A stretch of DNA of 64,000 nt from NCBI RefSeq assembly GCF_015278315.1, contig NZ_JADIJE010000003.1:1-64000 (forward strand), given 5' to 3'. The position numbers and the translations under genes are program-made. This document shows positions 41,889 to 50,598 of this stretch, in pieces. The DNA is from Microbacterium ureisolvens. Its GTDB lineage: Bacteria; Actinomycetota; Actinomycetes; Actinomycetales; Microbacteriaceae. Under the pieces are notes generated by a model. It was not told where the DNA came from. It saw only the letters and a program-made list of their open reading frames with translations, and did no database searches. The first letter of the stretch is position 1, and the number at the start of each line of letters is the position of its first letter.

Positions 41889-42386
41889 CTACGGCGCCGG
41901 AGAGAGCACCACGACGGGGGTCTCGCGGCTGCGGAGCGCCGCGAAAGCATCGAGGTCCGCGTCGCCTTCGAGGGTGCGCCACACCGCCCACAGCCGTTCG
42001 CGCTCCGCGCCGGTCGCCTCGTGGGCGACCACCGCGCGCGTGCCGTCGGGCAGATCGACCGATGCTGCGGGCCGGGCCTGGAGGTTGAGCCACCACGCCG
42101 GCGGCGGGTCGCCCCACCCGTTCATCGCGAGGGTCACCAGATCGGGCCCGTCCTCGAAGTAGCCGAGGATCGCGACCCGCGGGCTTCCCGTGCGGCGGCC
42201 GATCGTGTGCAGGCGCATCATGCCGTAGACGGTGGGCGACGGATGCCGCAGCCCGACGCGTCCGCCGGTCACGCGGTACAGCGCACGATGGACGACCCAC
42301 GCGGTGCGGATGAACCAGCGCGGGGGGATCCGCGCCGGGGCGCTCGGCGCCGGAGACGGACGCGAGGAGGGCTCGGTGGCGTTCAC
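41889..42386 (-). CDS. Nitroreductase/quinone reductase family protein (DUF385, F420-binding Ddn-like)
   Basis: The 165-residue protein fits the deazaflavin-dependent nitroreductase fold: RLHTIGRRTGSPRVAILGYFEDGPDLVTLAMNGWGDPPPAWWLNLQARP in segments, with the family's W-x-x-N-L. It likely uses F420, in line with two LLM-type enzymes in the window. GTG at 42386 follows a GGAG. The upstream box CAGGAT is a weak -10. Confidence 0.82.
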   Translation of the reverse strand: MNATEPSSRPSPAPSAPARIPPRWFIRTAWVVHRALYRVTGGRVGLRHPSPTVYGMMRLHTIGRRTGSPRVAILGYFEDGPDLVTLAMNGWGDPPPAWWLNLQARPAASVDLPDGTRAVVAHEATGAERERLWAVWRTLEGDADLDAFAALRSRETPVVVLSPAP

Positions 42387-42521
42387 GACTCCGATCCTGA
42401 CCGTCCAGGCCGCGCGCGGCAATCGGCCGATCGGCCCGAGTCGGTCGGCCGATCGGACGAGGCGCCCGCCGCACGACGGAGCCCCGGGCGCCGAGGGCGT
42501 CCGGGGCTCTGTCGTGAGCGG

Positions 42522-44591
42522 TCAGGCGGTGACCGGCGTCGCCTTCAGCAGCGCACGCGCGGTGGTGGTGCGCCGCCGCGCGACGGCGAGCATGGTGGCG
42601 GCCAGCGCCAGCAGCGTCCAGATCACGAGCCCCGCGATCGCGGCGCCGAGCCCCGACGCCGAGGTGAGCGCTGCCACCATGCCGTTGTAGGCGGGTGTGG
42701 TGGGCATGAGTCCGGCCAGGCCCGACAGCACGCCCGGAACCGTCGAGACGATCCCGGTGGCGACCGCGAACACACCGATCAGGGCGGCGATCCAGCGGCC
42801 CGCGCCGCTGAAGACCGCCACCAGCGCCTGGTTGACGGCCGCGAACGCGATGCCCGCGACCACGCAGACCACGGCGAACACCGACCACTCGCTCCACGAG
42901 TACGACGCGGCCAGCTGGACCACCCCCGCGACGAGGAGACCCTGGAGCGCCCCCAGTGCCGCGGCCGGCGCGTACGAGCGCAGGGCGAGCAAGGCGGAGG
43001 GCTGGCGCGAGGTGAGCGCGCGGCGCGAGACCGCCTGCAGCGCGATGAACGTGCCCAGCGCGCCGAACCACAGCGCGAGCGTGGCCAGCAGCGGCACGGC
43101 CGACGCGCCGAAGAGCGACGTTCCGACGCCTTCGGCGGCGACGGGGTCGGAGACCACCGAGGCGAGATCGGTCGCCTCGTCGTCGGTGTACGACGGGATG
43201 GAGTCGGATGCCGTCGCCAGCCCGCTCGCGAGCTCGCCGGTGCCGTCCGCCAGCTGGGCGACGCCGTCGGCGAGGCTCGTGGCGCCGTCCGCCGCCTGCG
43301 TGGCGCCGGAGGCGAGCTGCGAGGCGCCGTCGGCGAGGCCGCTGGCACCGCTCTGCAGACCGGTCACACCGGTGGCCAGCTGGCCGGCTCCGGCTGCGGA
43401 CTGGTCGATGCCGCCCGCGAGCTGGCCGATGCCGCCGGCGAGGGCGCCCACGCCGGCGCCGAGCTGGCGGAACTGGCCGGCGAGCTCCGCGGTCGCCTCG
43501 GTGTTGTACGCGTCGAGTGCGTAGGCCGCGGTGCCCGCGTCTCTCGCCGCGGTGCCCGCCTGGCTCGCCGCCGCCAGGGTGTCCTGCGACACGGTCGCCA
43601 GAGTCTTGCAGAAGTCAGAATCGAGGGGCGTGCACTGGGCGGCGAGTTGTGCCAGTTTGGCCGCCTGCGTGCCGATCGCCGTCGCGGACGTCGTCGCGCT
43701 GGTCTGAGCGGCATCGGCGAGTCCGGTGATCTGCGAGGGCACGAGCGCGCTCTGCTCGAGCGCCGCCGCGCCGGCGTTCGCCCCGTCGGCGATCTGCTGG
43801 GCGCCGGCCGCCGCCTCGCGGGTCTTGCCGGCGATCGTGGTGAGCCCCGACTGCAGCGACGTGACGCCGCCCGCGACCTGACGCGCGCCGCTGGCCAGCT
43901 GCGACGCGCCGCTGGAGAGCTGCGAGCTGCCGTCGGCCAGCTGCGAGATGCCGCCGGGCAGCTGCGCGGCGCCGTCGGCCGCCTGGGTCGCGCCGTCGGC
44001 GAGCTGCGACGCGCCGTCCGCGGCGGTGCCGAGCTGGTCGCCGAGCGTCGTGAAGCCGAGGAAGACGTTCTCGAGGTACACGGTCGAGAGCTGGGTGCCC
44101 ATGGTCGAGGCCGCGGCGGTGGCCACCTGCGCCGTGATGGCGTCGTCGACGATCAGGCTGTCGGGGGGAGTGGTGACCTCGATCGTCGCCTGCTCCGGCA
44201 CCTCGCCCGGCTGGGTCGAGGTCGCGGCGGCCGAGAAGTTCTCGGGAATCGTGATGACGGCGGCGTATGTGCCGTCGGCGAGACCGGATGCCGCATCCTC
44301 GGCGTTGGAGAGCGTCCAGGTGAGGTTGCTGTCGAGGTCGTCGGAGCCTTCGACCAGTCCGGCGGTGAGCTGACGGCCCAGCGGCACCATCTGGCCGTCG
44401 ATCGTCACGGGCTCGTCGTCGTTCACGATCGCGGCGGTGAGGTTGTCGAGCCGCTCGACCGGGTTGTAGAGCGCGGCGACGAGGATGCCGCCGATCACGA
44501 CGGGCAGCAGCAGCACGCCGATGAGCGTGAGCCAGGTGATGGGCCGGCGCGAGCGCGAGCGCTCGAGGGCGGTGGTCCAGTGGGCGGTCAT
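42522..44591 (-). CDS. YhgE/Pip-type ABC-2 membrane protein with heptad-like Gln/Leu repeats
   Basis: The 689-residue protein has an N-terminal helix (PITWLTLIGVLLLPVVIGG), a large extracellular region and five or six C-terminal helices. The extracellular region has many repeats of the form GASQLADGA and GxxQLAxGA (about residues 180-460), a YhgE/Pip hallmark likely forming a long helical rod. Such proteins export or tether cell-surface factors, as with the ESX-linked Pip protein; function here is unknown. ATG overlaps the MMPL stop (ATGA), so the two are coupled. Confidence 0.9.
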   Translation of the reverse strand: MTAHWTTALERSRSRRPITWLTLIGVLLLPVVIGGILVAALYNPVERLDNLTAAIVNDDEPVTIDGQMVPLGRQLTAGLVEGSDDLDSNLTWTLSNAEDAASGLADGTYAAVITIPENFSAAATSTQPGEVPEQATIEVTTPPDSLIVDDAITAQVATAAASTMGTQLSTVYLENVFLGFTTLGDQLGTAADGASQLADGATQAADGAAQLPGGISQLADGSSQLSSGASQLASGARQVAGGVTSLQSGLTTIAGKTREAAAGAQQIADGANAGAAALEQSALVPSQITGLADAAQTSATTSATAIGTQAAKLAQLAAQCTPLDSDFCKTLATVSQDTLAAASQAGTAARDAGTAAYALDAYNTEATAELAGQFRQLGAGVGALAGGIGQLAGGIDQSAAGAGQLATGVTGLQSGASGLADGASQLASGATQAADGATSLADGVAQLADGTGELASGLATASDSIPSYTDDEATDLASVVSDPVAAEGVGTSLFGASAVPLLATLALWFGALGTFIALQAVSRRALTSRQPSALLALRSYAPAAALGALQGLLVAGVVQLAASYSWSEWSVFAVVCVVAGIAFAAVNQALVAVFSGAGRWIAALIGVFAVATGIVSTVPGVLSGLAGLMPTTPAYNGMVAALTSASGLGAAIAGLVIWTLLALAATMLAVARRRTTTARALLKATPVTA

Positions 44592-47500
44592 GCGTTCACC
44601 TCTGCGGTGGTGGTGGTCGGAGTGGTCGCGGAGCGCAGCGCGATCGACGTCACGTCGGGGCGGTGGGCGTCGGCGAGGAGCGCCAGCGCCGCGCTCTCGG
44701 TGCGGGAGGTCACGACGAGCGTGAGGCGGGCGCTGTCGTCGCCCGTGCGCAGCGCGCTCGCCGCGTCGCGCAGCAGCGCGGCCGCCTGATCCCGCTCGGC
44801 GGCGTCGAGTGCGTCGACGCCCTCGATGATCACGAGCGTCGCCTTGCCCGCGAGCGCCCGGCGCAGCGCCGCCACGGGGTCGTCTCCATCGCCGAGCAGG
44901 GCGAGGCCGACGTGCGCGCGCACCCAGGCGGCACGCTCGGGCAGCAGGTGCCCGGCGACGCGCAGCCGGCCCTCGGTCGGCGCGATGCGTGCGGCAGCGG
45001 TCAGCGCGAACGCGCGTGCGGCGCGCGGGTCGCCGGTCGCGATGAGGGTGCCCCCGGGCTCGACCCGGAAGGTGGCGTCTTCGAAGAGCACGACGTCGCC
45101 CATCGACCCGCCGGCATCGGCGCGCACGCCGACGCCCTGCCCGACGACCGCGGCGGTCGTGTTCGGCTCGGGCCACTCGGCGAGCGACAGCTCGCGCTCG
45201 ACCGCCTCGCCCTCGATGTCGAAGTGGGGGAGGATCCGCTCGAGCCAGCGCGGCATCCACCACGCCTTGTCGCCGAGGATGGCCATCACCGCCGGCACCA
45301 GCGTCATGCGCACCAGGAACGCGTCCACGGCGATGCCGACGGCCAGTCCGAGCGCGATCGGCTTGATCGACGAATCGCCCTCGGGCACGAACGCCGCGAA
45401 GACCGCGAACATGATGATCGCGGCGGCGGTGACCACGCGCGCCGAGGCGGTGAAGCCCGAGCGGACCGCACCGACGGCGATGTCGCGGCGGCTCCGGGTC
45501 GCGTGCCCCGCAGCGGCGCGACGCGCGTGCACGTAGTCCTCGCGCATGCGGCTGACCAGGAACACCTCGTAGTCCATCGCGAGGCCGAAGAGCACGCCCA
45601 TGAGGATGATCGGCATGAAGCTGATGACGGGGCCGGTCTTGTCGACGTGCAGCAGGTCGGCGCCCCAGCCCCACTCGAACACCGCGGCCACGACGCCGAA
45701 CGCCGCGAGCACCGAGAGCAGGTAGCCGAGCGCCGCCTTGATGGGCACCCACACCGAGCGGAACACGATCATGAGCAGGACGAGCGACAGGCCCACGACG
45801 AACACGCCGAAGGGCAGCAGTGCGGCGCCGAGCCGGTCGGAGATGTCGATGCCGACGGCGGTGAACCCGGTCACCAGCAGGTCGACGCCGTACTCGTCCT
45901 CGAGCTCCGGCGCGAGCGCGCGCAGGTCGCGCACCAGCTCGGCGGTCGCCGGGTCGTCGGGGGCTGTCTCGGGCACGATCTGGATGAGGCCGGTGTCGGC
46001 GGTCTCGTTGGGGGTCGCGAGCGCGACCTCCTTGACACCCGGCACCTGCTCGATCTCGTCCGCGAGGTCGGCCATGAGGCCGAGCGGATCCGTCGAGGTG
46101 ACGATGGTGCCCGTCATGATGAGCGGGCCGTTCGCGCCGGGGCCGAAGTGCTCGGCGGTGAGGTCGTAGGCCTGGCGGGCCTGGCTCGACTCCGGCTGCT
46201 GGCCGGCGTTCGGCAGCGCGAGAGCGAGGCTCGCGGCGGGGATCGCCATGACCCCGAGGGTCAGCACGACCGCGATGGTGGTGATCCACGGGTGGCGGGT
46301 GACCAGCATCACCCAGCGGTTCGTCTTCTTGGTGCTCGTCGTCTGCGCGGACTCGCCCCGGTTGCCGGCTGCGGTTCCGAGACTTTCCTCGTTGCTTCTC
46401 CGTCCGCGCGTTTCCGCGGCCTCGGTGGGCGCTCCCGCGCGCCCGGGGGTGTGCTCTGCGCCGGGTCCGTCCACGGAGGACGAGACGGTCTGGTCCTCAG
46501 ACGCGTCGGAGGCTGCGTCGGCGGCGCGGCGGGGGGAGGGGAGCGCGATGCCGCGGCGCTTGCGGCCGTGGCCCCAGCCGGCGACGCGGTCCTTCGCGAA
46601 GCCGAGGAGGGCGGGCGTGAGGGTGACGGCCACGACGACGGCGATCGCCACGGCGACGGCCGCCGCGATGCCCATGGTGGTGAGGAACGGGATGCCGGCG
46701 AAGCCCAGGCCGATGAGGGCGATGAGCACGGTGACGCCGGCGAACACGACGGCCGAGCCGGCGGTGCCGGTCGCGCGTGCGGCGGACTCCTCGGGCTCCA
46801 CGCCGGCGCGCACCTGGTCCTGATGCCGGGCGACGATGAAGAGGGCATAGTCGATGCCGACCGCGAGCCCCAGCATGATCGCGAGCATGGGGGTGGTCGA
46901 CGAGATCGACGCGAACGCCGTGGACACGTAGATGAGCGCGATCGCGAGGCCGACGCCGATGAGCGCCGACACCAGCGGGAACCACGCCACCGCGAAGGAG
47001 CGGAAGGTGACGATGAGCACGAACAGGGCGATGAGCACGCCCACCGCTTCGATCAGCGACAGCGCCGGCACCGACGTCGAGAAGAGGTCGCCGCCCATGG
47101 CGACCTGCGAGCCCTCCGGAAGCGTCTCGCGCAAGTCGTGCGCGACGTCTTCGAGGCCTGACTTCGTCTCGTCGGAGACGTCGGTCGCCTGCCCGTCGAA
47201 CTGCAGGCGCACGATCGCGGCGGACTCGTCTTCGGAGACCATGCCGGTGACCATCTCGTTGAACGGGTCGGTCACGGCGATGACGCCGTCGAGGTCCTCG
47301 AGGTGCGCGACGGTGTCGTCGATCGCGCCGGCGTAGGGGTCCTCGTCGATCCGGTCGCCGTCGGCGGCGACGATCACCAGCTGGGCACTGGTGCCGCTGG
47401 CCTGCGGAAAGCTCCGGTCGAGGAGCTGGATGCCCTCCTGCGCCTCCGTGCCGGGAATCGAGAAGGAGTTGTCGGTGCCCTTCATGAACAGCGCGGCGCC

Positions 47501-47596
47501 GCCGCCGGCGAGCGCGAGCAGCAGCAGCCACGAGACCAGCACTCGCCAGGGATGGCGGTAGGTCCAGCGGCCGAGCGCATATAGAAGGGTCGACAC
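44588..47596 (-). CDS. MMPL/RND transporter fused to a degenerate ABC-ATPase-like domain
   Basis: The 1002-residue protein has two RND membrane repeats (first helix WRVLVSWLLLLALAGGGAAL; the proton-relay helix LAIMLGLAVGIDYALFIVARHQD near residue 245; second repeat ILMGVLFGLAMDYEVFLVSRMRED). A 90-residue Ser/Gly-rich insert near residues 350-430 separates the halves. The last 180 residues look like an ABC ATPase: ATGDPRAARAFALTAAARIAPTEGRLRVAG sits where Walker A belongs but lacks GKS/T. ATLVIIEGVDALDAAERD resembles Walker B, and LTLVVTSRTE the H-loop region. It is coupled to the YhgE/Pip gene and divergent from TetR. GTG start follows GGAGG. Confidence 0.85.
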   Translation of the reverse strand: MSTLLYALGRWTYRHPWRVLVSWLLLLALAGGGAALFMKGTDNSFSIPGTEAQEGIQLLDRSFPQASGTSAQLVIVAADGDRIDEDPYAGAIDDTVAHLEDLDGVIAVTDPFNEMVTGMVSEDESAAIVRLQFDGQATDVSDETKSGLEDVAHDLRETLPEGSQVAMGGDLFSTSVPALSLIEAVGVLIALFVLIVTFRSFAVAWFPLVSALIGVGLAIALIYVSTAFASISSTTPMLAIMLGLAVGIDYALFIVARHQDQVRAGVEPEESAARATGTAGSAVVFAGVTVLIALIGLGFAGIPFLTTMGIAAAVAVAIAVVVAVTLTPALLGFAKDRVAGWGHGRKRRGIALPSPRRAADAASDASEDQTVSSSVDGPGAEHTPGRAGAPTEAAETRGRRSNEESLGTAAGNRGESAQTTSTKKTNRWVMLVTRHPWITTIAVVLTLGVMAIPAASLALALPNAGQQPESSQARQAYDLTAEHFGPGANGPLIMTGTIVTSTDPLGLMADLADEIEQVPGVKEVALATPNETADTGLIQIVPETAPDDPATAELVRDLRALAPELEDEYGVDLLVTGFTAVGIDISDRLGAALLPFGVFVVGLSLVLLMIVFRSVWVPIKAALGYLLSVLAAFGVVAAVFEWGWGADLLHVDKTGPVISFMPIILMGVLFGLAMDYEVFLVSRMREDYVHARRAAAGHATRSRRDIAVGAVRSGFTASARVVTAAAIIMFAVFAAFVPEGDSSIKPIALGLAVGIAVDAFLVRMTLVPAVMAILGDKAWWMPRWLERILPHFDIEGEAVERELSLAEWPEPNTTAAVVGQGVGVRADAGGSMGDVVLFEDATFRVEPGGTLIATGDPRAARAFALTAAARIAPTEGRLRVAGHLLPERAAWVRAHVGLALLGDGDDPVAALRRALAGKATLVIIEGVDALDAAERDQAAALLRDAASALRTGDDSARLTLVVTSRTESAALALLADAHRPDVTSIALRSATTPTTTTAEVNA

Positions 47597-47633
47597 AGCG
47601 CCTCCGGTTACGGGTGAGTGGTTCGGGATCTGT

Positions 47634-47667
47634 CGATACAGCGCTGTATCGGATACATGAGTGTATC
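47634..47667. promoter_or_regulatory. Tandem TetR operators between MMPL and TetR genes
   Basis: CGATACAGCGCTGTATCG (47634-47651) is a perfect 18-bp palindrome. It abuts GATACA-TGAG-TGTATC (47652-47667), a second palindrome sharing GATACA/TGTATC arms. They lie between the divergent MMPL and TetR genes. Confidence 0.8.
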
Positions 47668-47728
47668 GTATGGCCCGGTACGGCCCCGAAACTGAGTAGT
47701 GCGTGTGAGACTGACGAAGGAGGATGCG

Positions 47729-48358
47729 TTGACCGACACGACCGTGACATCGCCCCGGCGCGAGGCGACCCGGCAGAAGCTGCTGGATGCCGCCGCTCTG
47801 GTGTTCGCCGAGGTGGGCGTGGATGCGGCATCCGTCGAGGCGATCTGCGAGCGCGCGGGGTTCACGCGCGGCGCCTTCTACTCGAACTTCGAGACCAAGG
47901 ACGAGCTCATGCTCGCCCTCGCCGAGCGCGTCGCGGGGGAGAAGATCGACGAGGTCGCCGAGCGCGTCGCGGTGCTGCAGGCGCGCGGCGAGGACCTCGA
48001 ACCCGGTGCGCTCGTTCGTCAGCTGCTCGACGTCGCGTTCGAGAAGAAGCAGGGCATCCTCCTGACCAGCGAGATCCGCACGCGCGCGATGCGCGATCCG
48101 CGGCTCGCCGAGACCTACGTCGCGTGGCAGACCGGCATGGTGGAGCGGGTGGGCTCGTTCATCGAGGAGCTCGCCCTCACCTACCGGTTCCGGCTGCGGG
48201 TGCCGGCGACGGAGTTCGCCGGTCTCATCCTGCAGACCTGGGAGGACACGTCGGCGTTCGCCATCATGACGGGCCTGGGAACGACCGAGATGCACCGGCT
48301 CGTCAACGAGCGCACCGCGCGTCTGGCGACGGCGCTGGTGGACCCGATCGCCGACTGA
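47729..48358 (+). CDS. TetR-family regulator of the MMPL/YhgE operon
   Basis: The 209-residue regulator has HTH at about residues 16-60 (ATRQKLLDAAALVFAEVGVDAASVEAICERAGFTRGAFYSNFETKDEL in segments). A TTG start at 47729 is chosen because AAGGAGG lies 5 nt upstream; a GTG at 47699 is less likely. It is divergent from the MMPL gene, with two adjacent palindromes in between that it should bind. Confidence 0.9.
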   Translation: MTDTTVTSPRREATRQKLLDAAALVFAEVGVDAASVEAICERAGFTRGAFYSNFETKDELMLALAERVAGEKIDEVAERVAVLQARGEDLEPGALVRQLLDVAFEKKQGILLTSEIRTRAMRDPRLAETYVAWQTGMVERVGSFIEELALTYRFRLRVPATEFAGLILQTWEDTSAFAIMTGLGTTEMHRLVNERTARLATALVDPIAD

Positions 48359-48380
48359 CCGCCGCGGAGCCTCGACGAAT

Positions 48381-48400
48381 TTGTGAACGATGGTTCACAA
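48381..48400. promoter_or_regulatory. Perfect TetR-type operator before the MpaB-like gene
   Basis: TTGTGAAC and GTTCACAA, separated by GATG, form a perfect 8-bp-arm palindrome ahead of the -10 box. Its sequence is unlike the tandem operators at 47634, so another regulator probably binds. Confidence 0.7.
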
Positions 48401-48407
48401 GGTGCGC

Positions 48408-48413
48408 TAGGGT
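48408..48413 (+). promoter_or_regulatory. -10 box TAGGGT for the MpaB-like gene
   Basis: The hexamer ends 6 nt before the ATG at 48420. Confidence 0.5.
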
Positions 48414-48419
48414 GCGTCC

Positions 48420-49295
48420 ATGACCACGGGCGACGAAGCCGGAGGCTCGACCACGAAGGCGCAGCGGCGACAGCAGCTGGACGCCATGGAGAACGACGCG
48501 CTGCGACAGGCGGCGAACTGGTTCATCCTCGCCGCCGGCACGTCGAACGTGATCATGCAGCTCTCACGGCCCGCCGTCGCCTACGGCGTCATGGAGAGCA
48601 AGGTCGACGAGGGCAATCTCTTCAAGAACCCGAAGCGGCGGGCGCGCACCACGATGGCCTACATCGCGGTGACCATGCTGGGCGGGGCCGAGGAGCGTGC
48701 GGCGATGCGCCGGGCGACGAACGCCTCGCACGCGCGCGTCCGCTCCGAGCCGGGGCATCCGGTCGGCTACGACGCGTTCGACCCCGCGGTGCAGCGCTGG
48801 GTCACGGCGTGCCTGTACCTCGGCGCCGAGCACGCCTACGAGCGCGTGAACGGTCCGCTCGAGGGCGAGTTCCGGGAGCGTTTCTACCGCCAGGGCCGCG
48901 TGTTCGGCACGACGCTCCAGCTGCCGCCCGAGTCGTGGCCGCCGACGCGCGACGATTTCGAGGCCTACTGGCGCACCGAGGTCGCCGGGCTGACGATGGA
49001 CGAGCGCACGCGCGACTACCTCTCGCGCATCGTGCGGCTCGAGTACCTCGGCCGCCGGATCCCGGTGCGCGTGCTGCGGCTGCGGCAGCGATTGGTAGCC
49101 GGCTATCTCGGACCGGAGTTCCGCGCGCTGATGCAGCTGCCCTGGACGGATGCCGACGCCCGCCTCTTCGAGCGCTTCGACCGCCGTCTGGCGCGCCTCA
49201 TGCGCGTCGCGCCCGCCGCCGTGCGCGAGGCGCCGCTGCGACGTCAGCTGCGCGACGTGCGACGGCGCCTGGCCGCGGGGCGTCCGCTCTTCTGA
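48420..49295 (+). CDS. MpaB-like oxygenase/DUF2236 protein
   Basis: The 291-residue protein fits the DUF2236/MpaB family: NWFILAAGTSNVIMQLSRPAVAYGVMES, RRARTTMAYIAVTMLGG, VGYDAFDPAVQRWVTACLYLG, with the His/Asp residues of the haem-like pocket (NASHARVRSE, FDPAVQRWV). The fungal MpaB is an oxygenase; bacterial latex clearing protein Lcp belongs to this fold. Substrate unknown. Palindrome and -10 upstream suggest TetR control. Confidence 0.85.
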   Translation: MTTGDEAGGSTTKAQRRQQLDAMENDALRQAANWFILAAGTSNVIMQLSRPAVAYGVMESKVDEGNLFKNPKRRARTTMAYIAVTMLGGAEERAAMRRATNASHARVRSEPGHPVGYDAFDPAVQRWVTACLYLGAEHAYERVNGPLEGEFRERFYRQGRVFGTTLQLPPESWPPTRDDFEAYWRTEVAGLTMDERTRDYLSRIVRLEYLGRRIPVRVLRLRQRLVAGYLGPEFRALMQLPWTDADARLFERFDRRLARLMRVAPAAVREAPLRRQLRDVRRRLAAGRPLF

Positions 49296-49306
49296 TGCGT
49301 GGGTGC

Positions 49307-50308
49307 TCAGCGCCGTGACGCGAGCGCCGCGTGGCAGCGTCCGAGTCGGTCGAGCCACCACTCCCGCCGCGCGGCGGGGGCGGCGTGCGCGGCGAGCAGT
49401 TCCGGGTCGGGGGTCACGCGACCGGTGGGCAGGGCGCCGGCCCGGGCGACGAGCGGGGGATCGGCGACGTCGGCTGCGAACAGCGAGGCCGTGCCCAGTC
49501 CGCAGTCGTAGTCGAGCTCGGGGAGTGCGGCTGCCAGCGCGACGCCCATCGAGAGCCCCACCGAGGTGTCCAGAGCGCTCGACACGACCGCCGGGAGCCC
49601 GGCCTCGGCGACGATCTCCAGGGCTCGACGCACGCCGCCGAGCGGCTGCGCCTTGATCACGAGCAGGTCGGCCGCGCCCGCCCGGGCCACCGCGAGCGGG
49701 TCGGTCGCCTTGCGCACGCTCTCGTCCGCCGCGATCGGGATGCCCATGTACTTCACGCGCCGCCGCAGCTCGGCGAGCTCGTCGACGCTCGCGCAGGGCT
49801 GCTCGGCGTACTCGAGGTCGAACTCGGCGAGGGCGTGGAGCGCTCGCTCGGCCTCGTCGACGTTCCAGGCGCCGTTCGCGTCGATGCGCACACGCCCCTC
49901 GGGCCCCAAGGCCTCGCGCGCTGCGCGCACCCGTGCGACGTCGTCGGCGAGCACCTGCCCGGGCTCGGCCACCTTGACCTTCGCGGTGCGGCAGCCGTCG
50001 AAGCGTTCGAGGACGGCCGAGACGGATGCCGCGGCCACCGCCGGCACGGTGGCGTTGACGCCCACGTGCTCGCGCAGCGCAGCGGGCCGCGGCATCCGCG
50101 AATCCTCGATGGCGGCAGCCAGCCACGTCGATGCTTCACCGTCGGCGTACTCGGCGAAGGGGGAGAACTCCGCCCATCCCTCGGGGCCTTCGAACAGGAG
50201 CGCCTCGCGCACGTCGACACCGCGGAAGCGGGTCACAAGCGGCAGCGCCACGACGTGGGCAGACGCGACGATCTCGTCGAGCGCGGGGAGTGGGGCAGGA
50301 GTCGTCAC
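49307..50308 (-). CDS. menC: o-Succinylbenzoate synthase
   Basis: The 333-residue enolase-superfamily enzyme dehydrates SHCHC to o-succinylbenzoate in menaquinone synthesis. Catalytic marks are KVKVAEPG (Lys), VRIDANGAWN (Asp metal ligand), EYAEQPC (Glu), IAADESVR (Asp-Glu) and LLVIKAQPLGG (second Lys). GTG start 27 nt after the stop of a small upstream gene. menB lies 14 kb away at the window's right end. Confidence 0.93.
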   Translation of the reverse strand: MTTPAPLPALDEIVASAHVVALPLVTRFRGVDVREALLFEGPEGWAEFSPFAEYADGEASTWLAAAIEDSRMPRPAALREHVGVNATVPAVAAASVSAVLERFDGCRTAKVKVAEPGQVLADDVARVRAAREALGPEGRVRIDANGAWNVDEAERALHALAEFDLEYAEQPCASVDELAELRRRVKYMGIPIAADESVRKATDPLAVARAGAADLLVIKAQPLGGVRRALEIVAEAGLPAVVSSALDTSVGLSMGVALAAALPELDYDCGLGTASLFAADVADPPLVARAGALPTGRVTPDPELLAAHAAPAARREWWLDRLGRCHAALASRR

Positions 50309-50335
50309 GTACTCAGTCTGCCCGCCCGCTTCGGC

Positions 50336-50503
50336 TCAGAACCCACCGGCGTGGAATCGGGCGTCGCGCGTCTCGTAGTGGCCGACGACGCGGGCGTCGC
50401 GATAGACGGAGGACTGTGCGTTCCGGTACTCCTCGTGGCTCACGGGCTTGCCGAAGAGCGCCCACTTGAGGCGGATCCAGCGGCTCGGCTGCTCGGACAT
50501 CAT
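50336..50503 (-). CDS. Small conserved-looking protein, 55 aa, upstream of menC
   Basis: The ORF reads MMSEQPSRWIRLKWALFGKP then VSHEEYRNAQSSVYRDAR and ends ETRDARFHAGGF. Codons are GC3-rich, and a GAGAGGGG site lies just before the ATG. It is basic and Arg/Tyr/His-rich, with no membrane segment. No family is recognised. It begins the menC transcript and may be a menaquinone-related or unrelated small protein. ATG at 50500 is an alternative. Confidence 0.72.
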   Translation of the reverse strand: MMSEQPSRWIRLKWALFGKPVSHEEYRNAQSSVYRDARVVGHYETRDARFHAGGF

Positions 50504-50567
50504 CGACCCCTCTCGCGCTTGGCCTCAGCATCGCAGGTCTGACCAGAACTACAAAGTGTCATTGACG

Positions 50568-50588
50568 ATACTGTGTGACACACAGTAT
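50568..50588. promoter_or_regulatory. PadR operator, perfect palindrome with 10-bp arms
   Basis: ATACTGTGTG (50568-50577) and CACACAGTAT (50579-50588) flank one A. The 3' end overlaps the -10 box TATGGT (50586-50591) of the PadR gene, so binding would block transcription. Confidence 0.82.
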
Positions 50589-50591
50589 GGT
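50586..50591 (+). promoter_or_regulatory. -10 box TATGGT for the PadR operon
   Basis: The hexamer ends 7 nt before the ATG at 50599 and lies inside the operator. Confidence 0.5.
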
Positions 50592-50598
50592 GTGAGAC

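Noticed and set aside
46340..46500. Palindromic repeat in the MMPL central insert
   Set aside because: The insert is low-complexity, but I could not find a copy of either palindrome family in it.
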